Of a DNA stretch of 64,000 nucleotides, positions 8,959-17,898 are shown piece after piece. Below the pieces are notes generated by a model. That model was not told the DNA's origin. It was given only the letters and a program-made list of their open reading frames with translations, and made no database searches. Position 1 is the first letter of the stretch. The number at the start of each line of letters is the position of its first letter. The position numbers and the translations under genes were made by a program. The DNA is from Deltaproteobacteria bacterium (GTDB lineage: Bacteria; Desulfobacterota; Desulfobacteria; Desulfobacterales; UBA5852), in the NCBI GenBank assembly GCA_020444045.1, contig JAHLLS010000004.1, positions 186,001 to 250,000 on the forward strand. Direction: 5' to 3'.

Positions 8959-10902
8959 TCACGGCAGCGTATAATACTGGTTTTTATAGGCCAGGGACGG
9001 CCAGAGGGCATGCGCCAGGGCATCCGCGGCCAGTTCCGGGTCCGGTGTGGTCTTTTTGTCCACCAATTCCAGGTTGCGGTAGGTGTATTGGGTCGAAAGC
9101 TGTTCGGGTTGCAGGATGAGGACCTGGTTTCCGATCCGGTAGGCCTGGTTGTTGGCATATTGCATGATGGCCCGTCCGCCATCCGGGCGCGGCGGTAAGG
9201 TCAGGTCGCGGCCCACCATGGGATGCTGGCCGGAAATACCCATCAGCGAGAGGAGGGTGGGCGGAAGGTCGATCTGACTGGCGACATTGGTATATTGGGT
9301 TGGGGAAATGCCCGGTCCGATGATGAGTCCGGGGATATGAAAATGCCGGATGGGGACCAGGTTGGCCCCGCGCACCCGGCTGTCGTGATCGGCCACCACC
9401 AGGAAAATGGTGCGGTTCCAGTAGGAGGACCGCCGGGCCAGCTCGAAGAAGCGCCCCAGGGCAAAATCGGCGTAGCGGATGGCATTGTGCTCGGGATTGC
9501 CGGACAGTTCCGCCGGGGTCAGGCGGCCTTCCGGAAACTCAAACGGAGAGTGATAGGACGATGTAAAGATCAGTCCCATAAAGGGCTGGTCGCCGTACGC
9601 CTCGAATTCCTGGTTGGCCCGCACGAAAAGATCCTCGTCGGAGACCCCCCAGGTGCCCTTGAATTCCCATTCATCATAATCTTTCTCATCGATAACGCGG
9701 TCAAAGCCATTCCGGAGAAAAAAGCCCCGCATGTTGTCGAAATGGCTTTCGCCGCCATAGATGAATACGCTCTGATAATCGAAGTCTTTAAGATAACCCG
9801 CAAGGTTGAAAAACGGTTTCCCGAAGGAATTCAACTTGACCACGCTGCGGCCGGGGGTGGGCAAAAAACCGGTGGTGACGGCCTCGATACCACGCACCGA
9901 GCGCGTGCCGGTGGCGTAGAGGTTTTCAAACCACATCCCTTCGGCGGACAACCTGACCAGTCGCGGGGTCAGGGGAATGCCGCCCAACGTTTCCACGTAC
10001 TGGGCCCCCATGCTTTCTTCCAGCACGATGACCAGATTATAGGGCCGTTCGACTTGCCGGCTGGCGGTCTGGTGGTGCAGGGTGGGCAGGTCGGGGTCTG
10101 TAAAGGCCGATTCCGGGGCATCCATGGCCTGGCGCACCCGCCGCACGATCTCTTCCTCGTCCATGTGGCCGTAAAACGCACCGGCCTCTTTTTCGTCTTT
10201 CATCCGATAAGCGGCGTCCATGACCGAATAAGTCGAATTCAGCGCAAGATCATTGATCAGCGGGTCGCTGGAAAAGGCCGCCGTGCTGCTATTGGCCGGA
10301 CGGTGGCCCAGGCTCGAGCGGGCTCCCAGCAACAGCAGGGCTGCCAGGAGTGGAAAGACCAGCAGGCACCGCACCAGGGACCAGCCGGTTCGCCGGCGCA
10401 GGCTCCAGCCGAAAACAACCCAGGCGCCCCAGGCGGCCAGCGGCACCAGGACACCGGCCAGAAATAGCTGGGGTTTGTATTGCGCCCAGAGCATGGAAAA
10501 GACTTCCCGGGGGTAAATGAGGTATTCCAGAAACAACCGATTGGGGCGGATGCCATATTCGTCGATAAAGGACGGCGTGGCGGTTTCCATAAAGATGATC
10601 AGGACGGTTGCCAGCGTCAGCCAGACACGCGTGAGCAGGGCGGCCCCGCGCCCCACGATCGAGGTGCGCGTCGTAAACACAAAGAGAACGGCCGGCAGCG
10701 CCAGAAAGTAAGCCACCAGCTGCAGGTCCAGCTGCAGTCCGATGGTGAACAGTCGCCAGGGGCGTTCGACGGCGGCGACCCGATCCCACTGCCAGGTCGC
10801 CAATCCTACTCGTACAAGTGCTAGCACGGTGGGGGTGATGATTGTAAAGGCTGCCAATGGGGCCAAGGGTCCCAGCCTCGTTCTCAAGCGTTTGAGTTGC
10901 AT
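8959..10902 (-). CDS. LtaS-type membrane [18 protein letters not shown] (sulfatase superfamily), paralogue 2
   Basis: A 647-residue protein with five predicted N-terminal helices (residues about 12-215) and a C-terminal sulfatase-fold domain. Key motifs are VLEESMGAQ, ATGTRSVRG (Thr nucleophile), TSSYHSPF and VVADHDSR. The start ATG at 10902 is preceded by AAAGG at a longish spacing. It is most similar in motif layout to paralogue 1 (shared TGTRxxRG, LPTPGRSVVK, SVFIYGG or AFIYGGR, WGVxDEDL). Substrate is unknown; the product is expected in the inner membrane facing the periplasm. Confidence 0.88.
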   Translation of the reverse strand: MQLKRLRTRLGPLAPLAAFTIITPTVLALVRVGLATWQWDRVAAVERPWRLFTIGLQLDLQLVAYFLALPAVLFVFTTRTSIVGRGAALLTRVWLTLATVLIIFMETATPSFIDEYGIRPNRLFLEYLIYPREVFSMLWAQYKPQLFLAGVLVPLAAWGAWVVFGWSLRRRTGWSLVRCLLVFPLLAALLLLGARSSLGHRPANSSTAAFSSDPLINDLALNSTYSVMDAAYRMKDEKEAGAFYGHMDEEEIVRRVRQAMDAPESAFTDPDLPTLHHQTASRQVERPYNLVIVLEESMGAQYVETLGGIPLTPRLVRLSAEGMWFENLYATGTRSVRGIEAVTTGFLPTPGRSVVKLNSFGKPFFNLAGYLKDFDYQSVFIYGGESHFDNMRGFFLRNGFDRVIDEKDYDEWEFKGTWGVSDEDLFVRANQEFEAYGDQPFMGLIFTSSYHSPFEFPEGRLTPAELSGNPEHNAIRYADFALGRFFELARRSSYWNRTIFLVVADHDSRVRGANLVPIRHFHIPGLIIGPGISPTQYTNVASQIDLPPTLLSLMGISGQHPMVGRDLTLPPRPDGGRAIMQYANNQAYRIGNQVLILQPEQLSTQYTYRNLELVDKKTTPDPELAADALAHALWPSLAYKNQYYTLP

Positions 10903-11028
10903 TAATTCATAAACCTTTCAACGTTTTTAAGCGCGCGCCATCATTCGAGCGAATCGAACCCGCTACAATAGGATTGAAACATCGAAATGGCAATAGGTGA
11001 TGGAGTAGGGCCCCATCGGATTGGATCA
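10903..11028. other. Intergenic stretch upstream of paralogue 2
   Basis: AT-rich at the paralogue 2 side. It holds no ORF and separates that gene from the decayed LtaS remnant. It probably contains the paralogue 2 promoter, but no convincing -35/-10 pair was picked out. Confidence 0.4.
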
Positions 11029-11345
11029 GGGGGAAGCCGACAGATTCAGGGATTGGCGGGCGATATCCTCAGGTGTGTTGTGGTAGCGGACATAGCGGGC
11101 GATTTCTTAGATTCCCAGGCAGATTTGCTGCATTTTGGCGGCAATTGCCGGGGCATTGGGCAGCACGTTTTCGATGGGTGCCTCGGGGTCCGGTGTGAAC
11201 AGTTTGGGAGGAATGCCGTCGCCTTTCACATTGCCTTGCGAAAGAGCGATGGCGCTTGTCTTTCGGGGTCACGTCCAAAAAGCCAGCCATGCGATCGTGT
11301 GGCCGGCGATTTTCTCCTGTGTGTTAACCACCTCCCTGTTTTCCA
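11029..11345 (-). pseudogene. Decayed remnant of an LtaS-type gene, close to paralogue 4
   Basis: Two blocks align by eye to paralogue 4 (17899-19968). Bases about 11030-11222 match its last 60-70 codons, and bases about 11223-11345 match the stretch at about 19125-19250 that encodes the linker ahead of the catalytic domain. The roughly 1 kb catalytic core between them is missing, so the copy has an internal deletion. A nonsense change is also visible: the codon for Tyr in the paralogue 4 motif LGIYES is TAA here (11107-11109). No intact frame remains. The region from 11346 to 11540 shows nothing further. Confidence 0.85.
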
Positions 11346-11540
11346 GACTATTGCGAACGTCAAGAACCGTTTGCAGCCGCCCAAAACCCTCAAAAAAGCC
11401 GTCTGCCGAAAAAATTTTTGCATGCGAAAATTTCAACTCCAATTAATATTGTTCACCGCCGTGAGTGCGTGTTTTCTGCAAAAGCACAACCCATTCTCGC
11501 CACTGCCTTCTCGAGGTAAACGGGAAGTTGAATTCTCAAT

Positions 11541-13325
11541 CTATTTACCTTCCAGCGGACCGAACCGAGCTAACACGCGATCCTTGTTAATTTGTTCCAG
11601 CTGAAGTGTCTTCGCCGCCGGCATATCATCGCCTATATCGATATCGGTTCCCTTGGCAGCATACACCACGGAGCGATACTTCGGGTGTTTTCCCTGCAAA
11701 ATCATCACAACTTGTCTAAGTGCATTCTCCCGTTCTTTTTCGAGGTCGCCACCCATCACATGGGCATCCAAGCGATCAATGGACCAATCGGCATAATAAT
11801 AGAAGATCGCTCGCATGGTCTCATTAAACCCGAAAGAAGCAACGCTGCCATGTTCCTCTAAAGGAATCCCGTCAACGAACGCAAGCAGTCCTTCACGCAT
11901 ACTTTTCTCGCGATCAACCGCTTGCCCCGCCAACAAAAATGCACCCCCCAGGAAAAGAGCCGTCGAGAAAACCATTGCTGCCGGCAGAAATTCTCTATCT
12001 CTGGTCGCGAAATAAATACCGAGAAGTATTGCGCCAACCAGCAGAACGACGGCATGCCATCCGCCGAAAGTCAGCAGCACATCACCTGAACCAGGCGGGA
12101 CAACATCCGAAAGGGCGGGGATCAATTGCGCAAGCAACGGCAAACCCCCTAAAACGAACAATACAACGGCCATCAGGATCTGCCAGGCACGCCCATAAAC
12201 AAGCAGCCACTTGTCTTTTTGATGGATCAGCTGATCCGCAACAATCAATGCAAATACCGGCATCATCGGCCAAATGTATATAGCCCGTTTGGTTGCCGAG
12301 CTTGTCAACACCACAACACCGACGACAGCCCAGCCAAACAAGAATATTTCCAAAGGGCTCAATTGCCGTCTTCTAAACAATTTTTTCAGTTTATCCCAAA
12401 ACCATGGAATCAGCAGTGGTGTCCACGGCAAACTATATAAAAGCAATGTAGTGATGTAATAAAAAGGCTTTCCTTTGCGGATATGTGACAAGTTTTCGGC
12501 CGTTCCCATCATCCGCCCAATCTGGTTGTCCCAAAACCATTCCTGCCAAATGCCTTTTCCGCTCTCATGAATCAAATAGACCCAGGGCGCCACCAACGCC
12601 AGCAAAACGACAACGGCCAGCAGATGCGGCACAATTCCCAGTAACCGGAATCTTTCCCCAATCCCTTTGATTCGGATCCCCAGACCGGTCTCCCCTCCGA
12701 AAAACAGGGCCTGCATAAACATGACAATCCAGGCGACGGCAATCATGACCAAACCGATCGGTCCTTTGGAAAGAAAAGCGCCGGCCGCGAAAATTCCCGC
12801 CAGAATCGCATACCAACGCCGCTGCTTAAAATATACTTCCACCAAGGCCCAAATTGCCGCGATCACGAAAAAAGAAAGGGCCGCATCCACCCGGATCCAA
12901 CGTGCATTTTCAAAGAAACCTTCCATCGTCGCCATCACACCCAATGCAAGCCATGCTTTGCCGGGCGCCAAAAACTGCCGGCCCAACAGATAGGTCATCC
13001 ATAAAATTCCCAGCGCCCAGAACGTCGTAGAGAGCCTGATCGCTCCGGTATCCCCGAAAAGCGGGCCTAACATTTTATGGAACAATCCGGCCACCGCAAA
13101 ATACAGCGGTGGTTTTTCAACAAACGGTTCGGACGCCAACATCGGCACCACAAGATTGTGCGAACGGCTCATTGCCAAAGACACCGCCGCGGCACGTGGT
13201 TCATCAGGCGTCCATAAATCACGACTTACGATACCCACGAAACAGAGCAGCAAACATGTCAGCACGACAATCGGGACGCTGTAATTCGCAACGAAACGAT
13301 TTAGATTCTTTGAACGGTTTCGCAT
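11541..13325 (-). CDS. ArnT-like polyprenyl-phosphate [19 protein letters not shown] (GT-C fold)
   Basis: A 594-residue polytopic membrane protein. The first periplasmic loop carries SRDLWTPDEPRAA, the acidic Asp-Glu motif of GT-C [12 protein letters not shown], followed by EKPPLYF. About 11-12 hydrophobic helices follow and a soluble C-terminal domain ends the protein. ArnT/PMT relatives transfer a sugar from undecaprenyl phosphate to lipid A or protein. It is clearly distinct from the true arnT in this window at 25572-27224. Start ATG at 13325 has GGAAG upstream; a GTG immediately before it is also possible. Its placement beside LtaS-type genes suggests envelope decoration; donor sugar is unknown. 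Confidence 0.85.
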   Translation of the reverse strand: MRNRSKNLNRFVANYSVPIVVLTCLLLCFVGIVSRDLWTPDEPRAAAVSLAMSRSHNLVVPMLASEPFVEKPPLYFAVAGLFHKMLGPLFGDTGAIRLSTTFWALGILWMTYLLGRQFLAPGKAWLALGVMATMEGFFENARWIRVDAALSFFVIAAIWALVEVYFKQRRWYAILAGIFAAGAFLSKGPIGLVMIAVAWIVMFMQALFFGGETGLGIRIKGIGERFRLLGIVPHLLAVVVLLALVAPWVYLIHESGKGIWQEWFWDNQIGRMMGTAENLSHIRKGKPFYYITTLLLYSLPWTPLLIPWFWDKLKKLFRRRQLSPLEIFLFGWAVVGVVVLTSSATKRAIYIWPMMPVFALIVADQLIHQKDKWLLVYGRAWQILMAVVLFVLGGLPLLAQLIPALSDVVPPGSGDVLLTFGGWHAVVLLVGAILLGIYFATRDREFLPAAMVFSTALFLGGAFLLAGQAVDREKSMREGLLAFVDGIPLEEHGSVASFGFNETMRAIFYYYADWSIDRLDAHVMGGDLEKERENALRQVVMILQGKHPKYRSVVYAAKGTDIDIGDDMPAAKTLQLEQINKDRVLARFGPLEGK

Positions 13326-13534
13326 CACTTTCTTCCCGTTGGGATTAATTTAAGCCGACGCATAATTTGCATTATCGCAGGCCAGAATGAAGATTGGAAG
13401 AAAATGGCGCCATTTTCCGACCCGCCGTAATCGTAAAGCCTTCCCCCTACACCAAACGGATAAAGCGGCCGTGATCGTTTTTTTGGGGCCCCTTGCAAAA
13501 CTTCTCGCTGCGATAGGTGACGCCCGGTTTCTCG

Positions 13535-13551
13535 CAGGCCCTTCGGGCCTG
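13535..13551. other. Perfect 7-bp stem-loop between two genes
   Basis: CAGGCCC-TTC-GGGCCTG forms a perfect hairpin with a three-base loop. It lies just downstream of the [17 protein letters not shown] gene that ends at 13581 on the minus strand. No T-run follows, so it may stabilise the mRNA end instead of acting as an intrinsic terminator. Confidence 0.45.
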
Positions 13552-13580
13552 TCCCCCGGCGGTCCCTATTTGGTCCGCAG

Positions 13581-14273
13581 TCAGTCCAACACGACATACC
13601 AGTGGGGAGAGATGCCCCAGCGGACCGCAATCTTTTTTTCAACCCGAAACCCTGCCGACCGAATTTCCGCATGAAAGGTCTTGAAGGCAATCGGAATGCG
13701 GTCATGCAGCACGCGTTTTAGCAAGATGTTTTTTAACCGGCGATACGCAGCATCAAGGGCGAAGGAATTAAAGAAGGAGATTATGACGGGGCCCCGGCTG
13801 ATCCGCCGCAGTTCTCTCAGCGCTCTCAATCGTGTGGCGTGTTCCGTGAAATGGTGAAACAGGCGGTTACAAATGACGGCATCAAAACAACCGTCCTGAT
13901 AGCCGGTCTGCATGATGTCGCGGTGCTCGAACTTGACGTGTGGAAAGGTGTTGGATGCTGAAAGTCGGCCGGTCGCGTGATTGTCCCGGGCCTGCGCCAA
14001 CATGGCTTCGGAAACGTCCGCACCGGTGACACGGAATCCCTGGTCGACGAGCAAGCGGGTTAATCGACCGGTGCCGCACGGCAGATCCAGGACGCGACTT
14101 CCGCGCGGGATGCCGACCAGCGCGGTTGTGATGCACTGTCTTTCCCGTTTGTCGCGCCAATGGTGAAGGCGGTATTCGGAGGGGTAATGCGAAGCAACCC
14201 CGGGTGTTGAAAATCTGTCAATGGCTTGAAGATAAGACCGGGTGTTTAATTCGAAATGATTCGTGGCTGACAT
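13581..14273 (-). CDS. Class I SAM-dependent [17 protein letters not shown]
   Basis: A 230-residue soluble [17 protein letters not shown] with the SAM-binding motif VLDLPCGTGRL, the acidic loop GADVSEAM, and FDAVICNRLFHHF after strand 4. The ATG at 14273 is preferred (GGGGG nine bases upstream) over the ATG at 14294. It is a distant relative of the [18 protein letters not shown] at 21689-22360 and 33730-34401: all three share HH-rich or YxxH N-termini, the WR(D/E) segment and DLPCGTGR. Unlike them it has no kinase gene downstream. A role in modifying an envelope glycan or lipid is inferred only from position. Confidence 0.8.
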   Translation of the reverse strand: MSATNHFELNTRSYLQAIDRFSTPGVASHYPSEYRLHHWRDKRERQCITTALVGIPRGSRVLDLPCGTGRLTRLLVDQGFRVTGADVSEAMLAQARDNHATGRLSASNTFPHVKFEHRDIMQTGYQDGCFDAVICNRLFHHFTEHATRLRALRELRRISRGPVIISFFNSFALDAAYRRLKNILLKRVLHDRIPIAFKTFHAEIRSAGFRVEKKIAVRWGISPHWYVVLD

Positions 14274-14697
14274 TGATGATGACCCCCTTTTCATTCTGCG
14301 GCATCGCTCCGAGGGAACAGTGCCTTATGGTTTGACCGGCCCTCGGATTCCCTCTGCGGGGGGCGGGTGTGCCCACCATCCATCACAAGGATCCCTTGGG
14401 GTTCAACATGTTATTTATCGCAGGGAAGATGATGAAAACGTGACCTCAAGATGATCTTTTCGTCACATCGAGGGACTGGGTCAGCGCGATGTCGGAAGGA
14501 GGGGGGCCTGCTTGATGACGGCGGCGCCATCAGGACCGCTCTGAAGGGTCTTGGGAGGGTAAGATGAGAATGACCGACCTGGATATCAGCCAATACAGCC
14601 AAAGCCTTATCCGGGAAATTTAGGGACGAATGCCAGCCCAATAGGCACGCTGCCGCGTTTAGGACGTCCAGGTTTCTGGCGGCTGATCAAACTTTGA
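14274..14697. other. Intergenic region of 424 bases
   Basis: No credible gene. Bases 14412-14443 form a 32-base block that matches 17817-17848 at 25 of 32 positions; both blocks lie upstream of minus-strand genes in this envelope region, so they may be shared regulatory sequence. The remainder is unremarkable. Confidence 0.4.
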
Positions 14698-16755
14698 TCA
14701 GTCCCTGCCCGTTCTATTTTCATAAAGGCTGTTCATCGCGGTCTGAATGTAGGCGAGAAGTTCTTTAGTCATTTCTTGGGTGCGCGTTTCATCATCGACG
14801 ATTTGCGCTCGGGCGTGGGGGTAAAGTTGATAGGTGGCGAGAACGCATTTTTCGTCGGGTGTCCGGGTCAGTACGTATTCACCCTTGATCAGCGCCGTGG
14901 TTTGATTGCTTCCGGACGGCTTGATCACCCCGAACCCGCGGTCGTCTTCCGGCAACGCCAGCAAATTCCGCCCCCAGGATTGATGAACAAAGGGCTGGCC
15001 CAACAGGCCGGCAATGGTGGGCACGATATCCACCTGGGTCCCGACAATCGACGACCGATTTCCATATGCTTCGCGAACTCCCGGCCCAATCAACAGCAGG
15101 GGTACGTGAAACATCAAGATATCAATACCGGTTAACTGCTGCGGGATGCCGAAACCGTGATCCCCGGTGATGACAAAAAGCGTTTCGTCGTAGTAAGATG
15201 ACTGCTTGGCCGCCTTGAAAAACTGACCCAGGGCCCAGTCCGAATACTTCATGGCCGTCAGGTGCTCAGATAATGGGGAGGCGTCCGCCGGCACGGGGTC
15301 AACTGGCAACGGGGACGGCAGGACATAAGGCGTGTGGTTGGATAATGTCTGTAATATGGCGTAAAAGGGCCCTTTTTTTGCGATTTCCTCAAGCTCGATC
15401 AAGGCCCTGGAATACATATCCTCGTCGGACACACCCCATGTGGGATTGACATATTTGGGATTTTGGTAATCCTCTCTCCCCACAAAGCGGGTCATGCCCT
15501 GATTTCTGAAAAAGCCCTCCTGGTTGTCCCAGGCGAAATCGCCATTATACACATAAAGATCGTTGAAACCCCGCTCTTGCAGGAGGCCGGGAAGCCCGGA
15601 AAACTGATTTTGCCCTTGGGGCTGCTGCATCAGGTATTCATGGCCGGGTATGTTGGGAAAGGAGGCCAGCGAGGCGAACATGCCCTGGTGGGTGTGGGTG
15701 CCGTTGGAAAAAAAATGGTCAAACAACAGGCCTTCGTCCACCAGCTTGTCAAATTCCGGGGTAACATCGAAATCGCGTTGCAGCGCCCCGACGAATTCGG
15801 CGGAAAAGCTTTCCATAATAATCACGACCACATTCTTGATGCGGTTTTCCTTCAGTTTTATGATCGGCTGATGCCTTCGCAGAACCGCAAAGCGATCGGT
15901 TTCCAGCAATTCGTCGCGATCCGTCACTATCATTTCCCTAGTGACGGCGGTCGCTTCGGCCTGGGGAAGCGCGTGCAGCCATTTCTGCCTTTTTTTCTCG
16001 TTGTCGACATCGCTTAAGGCCTTGGCCAGGGTGAAGGTGCCGTTCAAGCTGAGGTGATTCACGAACATGTGCGGGCTGAGGTATGCATCACCCCATCGCA
16101 GGGGGGGCCCGGAACGCAGGGTTCCCCGTGCCCCGGCGACACCGAGCAGCATGACCAGTAAAAACGCAAGAATGTGAAGGGCGGGGCGATAGGGCACTTG
16201 AAGGCGTTTGCCGTTTGCTGGAAAGCGCCTGTCGATCAGCAAAAGGCCGCCGAGGAACAAACTCCAGAGAAAGCCACATAGCAGGAGATAGCGGGCGACC
16301 GGAAAACCGAACCACAGCATACTGAGAACGGTCTTTGGATCTTCTTTCAGGTACTGAAAAGCGATGCTGTTCAGCCTGGCATGGAATTCGCGGTAAAAAT
16401 CCAGTTCGGCAATGCCCAGAAAAATGCCGATTGCGCCGCAGACCCCCACCCAGCAAAGGCAGACCTTGCGCAATCCGGGGCCGCTGCGGACAAGAAGGGT
16501 GAACGCGAGCGGCAGCAGGCAATAGCAGACGATGACCAAATCGAAACGCAGGCCGACCCAAAAGGCCGGGGCCAAATCCGAGGCGGAAAGCTCGGCCGCC
16601 AGATCAAAATTGCGATAAAGTAAAAGTGCTCTAAGCAGTGAAAAGGCAACAAGGAAAATGAAAGCGCATCCGAGCAGGAACCAAACTTGGGCCCGTATCG
16701 CCTGGAAGGGTGTTGCTTCCCCCCTCGAAGGATTAGTTTTCAGGGATTGCCGCAT
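14698..16755 (-). CDS. LtaS-type membrane [18 protein letters not shown] (sulfatase superfamily), paralogue 3
   Basis: A 685-residue protein with five N-terminal membrane helices (residues about 25-215) and a periplasmic catalytic domain. Motifs are IIMESFSAE, SNGTHTHQG (Thr nucleophile), TLSNHTPY and ITGDHGFG. The GTHTHQG signature and IVGTQVDIVPT are closest to classical LtaS/OpgB-like proteins and differ from paralogues 1 and 2. Start ATG at 16755; the TTG before it is less likely. It sits downstream of the SdiA-regulated-like gene on the same strand with a gap of about 130 bases. Confidence 0.88.
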   Translation of the reverse strand: MRQSLKTNPSRGEATPFQAIRAQVWFLLGCAFIFLVAFSLLRALLLYRNFDLAAELSASDLAPAFWVGLRFDLVIVCYCLLPLAFTLLVRSGPGLRKVCLCWVGVCGAIGIFLGIAELDFYREFHARLNSIAFQYLKEDPKTVLSMLWFGFPVARYLLLCGFLWSLFLGGLLLIDRRFPANGKRLQVPYRPALHILAFLLVMLLGVAGARGTLRSGPPLRWGDAYLSPHMFVNHLSLNGTFTLAKALSDVDNEKKRQKWLHALPQAEATAVTREMIVTDRDELLETDRFAVLRRHQPIIKLKENRIKNVVVIIMESFSAEFVGALQRDFDVTPEFDKLVDEGLLFDHFFSNGTHTHQGMFASLASFPNIPGHEYLMQQPQGQNQFSGLPGLLQERGFNDLYVYNGDFAWDNQEGFFRNQGMTRFVGREDYQNPKYVNPTWGVSDEDMYSRALIELEEIAKKGPFYAILQTLSNHTPYVLPSPLPVDPVPADASPLSEHLTAMKYSDWALGQFFKAAKQSSYYDETLFVITGDHGFGIPQQLTGIDILMFHVPLLLIGPGVREAYGNRSSIVGTQVDIVPTIAGLLGQPFVHQSWGRNLLALPEDDRGFGVIKPSGSNQTTALIKGEYVLTRTPDEKCVLATYQLYPHARAQIVDDETRTQEMTKELLAYIQTAMNSLYENRTGRD

Positions 16756-16885
16756 CAAAACGCCTCAGGTCTTGGTTTCGCAGGTACAACGCCGGGCCGA
16801 TCAACATGCGCGGGGCATCGTCGCGCCGGCGATTCATCGTCGATGCCGACACGACCGGTCCGGCTAAAAAAACCGATGCCCTTCT

Positions 16886-17713
16886 TTACCTCTGGTCTCT
16901 GGAAAACACAAATACAATGTTAGGCTCGGAACAGACATAAAGTTCCCCCCCAGGGGCAACGGTAAGGCCCTCCGTCGCAACGAGTCCTGGAATGAACCGT
17001 TGAAGGTTCAAGCTTCCTTTTTCCTGCCCATCCAGAGTGTAGTCTTTGATTTTTCCTGACGTTCGGCTGAGAATCAGCAGCCGGCCGTAGGTATTGTCAA
17101 AATAAATACCGGCGTAGTCACCGAGTTTGATCCACGGGAGGTTATACAATCCCGGCACTTCCTGGGCGCCTCCCCTGCTGTTGTATGGGACCGTATATAC
17201 GGCCCTGGGGTTGTTTTCATTGGCAATCAGGAAGGTTCTGGCATCGGGATCCCAGGCCAGGCCCTCCAGTCCGGTGTTGACCCCTTCAGGGGGCAGCGCC
17301 TGGATATGACGGCAATTTGCATATTGAACCCTTTTCGTTTCCGGGAACATTTGGAAAATGGTTATGGTCTTTCTTTTTTCTTCGATGACCGCAAACGTCT
17401 GATTCTCTATAAAAACGATATCTTCGGTATCATAGAAGCCTTCAAGATCGACCTGTCGGATGAAACGCCCCTCTAAAGTAATCTCATAGACCTGGGTTGG
17501 GGTATTCGAAATCAGGAACAAGGTTTCGGATTCAGGGCTGTAGGTAATGCCCGAGAGATCCTTCGGAATTTCGGGGATCTTGAAAGATCGCGTGCGCACG
17601 AAATCGGCCAGGGTCCCACTGTTGGGCTGGAACCAGAACAAAAGTGCTATAACCAATAGCGCGCAGCCTAAGACGGCTGATAGCATTACCCGGATGTAAT
17701 GCCGCCTAATCAT
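16886..17713 (-). CDS. SdiA-regulated-domain (YjiK-like) membrane-anchored beta-propeller protein
   Basis: A 275-residue protein with one N-terminal membrane anchor (about residues 8-28) and a repetitive beta-rich domain typical of the SdiA-regulated family: EIPKDLSGITYSP, VYEITLEGRFI, TGLEGLAWDP, LVATEGLTVAPGG. The family is periplasmic or surface exposed and of unknown biochemical role. The ATG at 17713 is chosen; a TTG at 17749 would add 12 residues, and neither has a strong ribosome binding site. Between LtaS-type paralogues 3 and 4, an envelope role is plausible but unproven. Confidence 0.75.
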   Translation of the reverse strand: MIRRHYIRVMLSAVLGCALLVIALLFWFQPNSGTLADFVRTRSFKIPEIPKDLSGITYSPESETLFLISNTPTQVYEITLEGRFIRQVDLEGFYDTEDIVFIENQTFAVIEEKRKTITIFQMFPETKRVQYANCRHIQALPPEGVNTGLEGLAWDPDARTFLIANENNPRAVYTVPYNSRGGAQEVPGLYNLPWIKLGDYAGIYFDNTYGRLLILSRTSGKIKDYTLDGQEKGSLNLQRFIPGLVATEGLTVAPGGELYVCSEPNIVFVFSRDQR

Positions 17714-17898
17714 TACAATCCATTTTTTTAAGAAGCATGATATCCCCAACAGGGCACCGTTCCATCATTGTTGATGGTAACCAGATGGGCCGCTGTGCGG
17801 CCAGAATTAAAATTGATATGTATTGCGGGGATGATGACGAGAACATGATCAACTGATTACCTTTTTGATTAGATGTTGTTGTCGGATGTGTCTCGGTT

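Noticed and set aside
9223-10467. Plus-strand ORF of 414 codons
   Set aside because: Antisense shadow of LtaS-type paralogue 2; the composition is Gly/Gln/His-rich without any domain motif.
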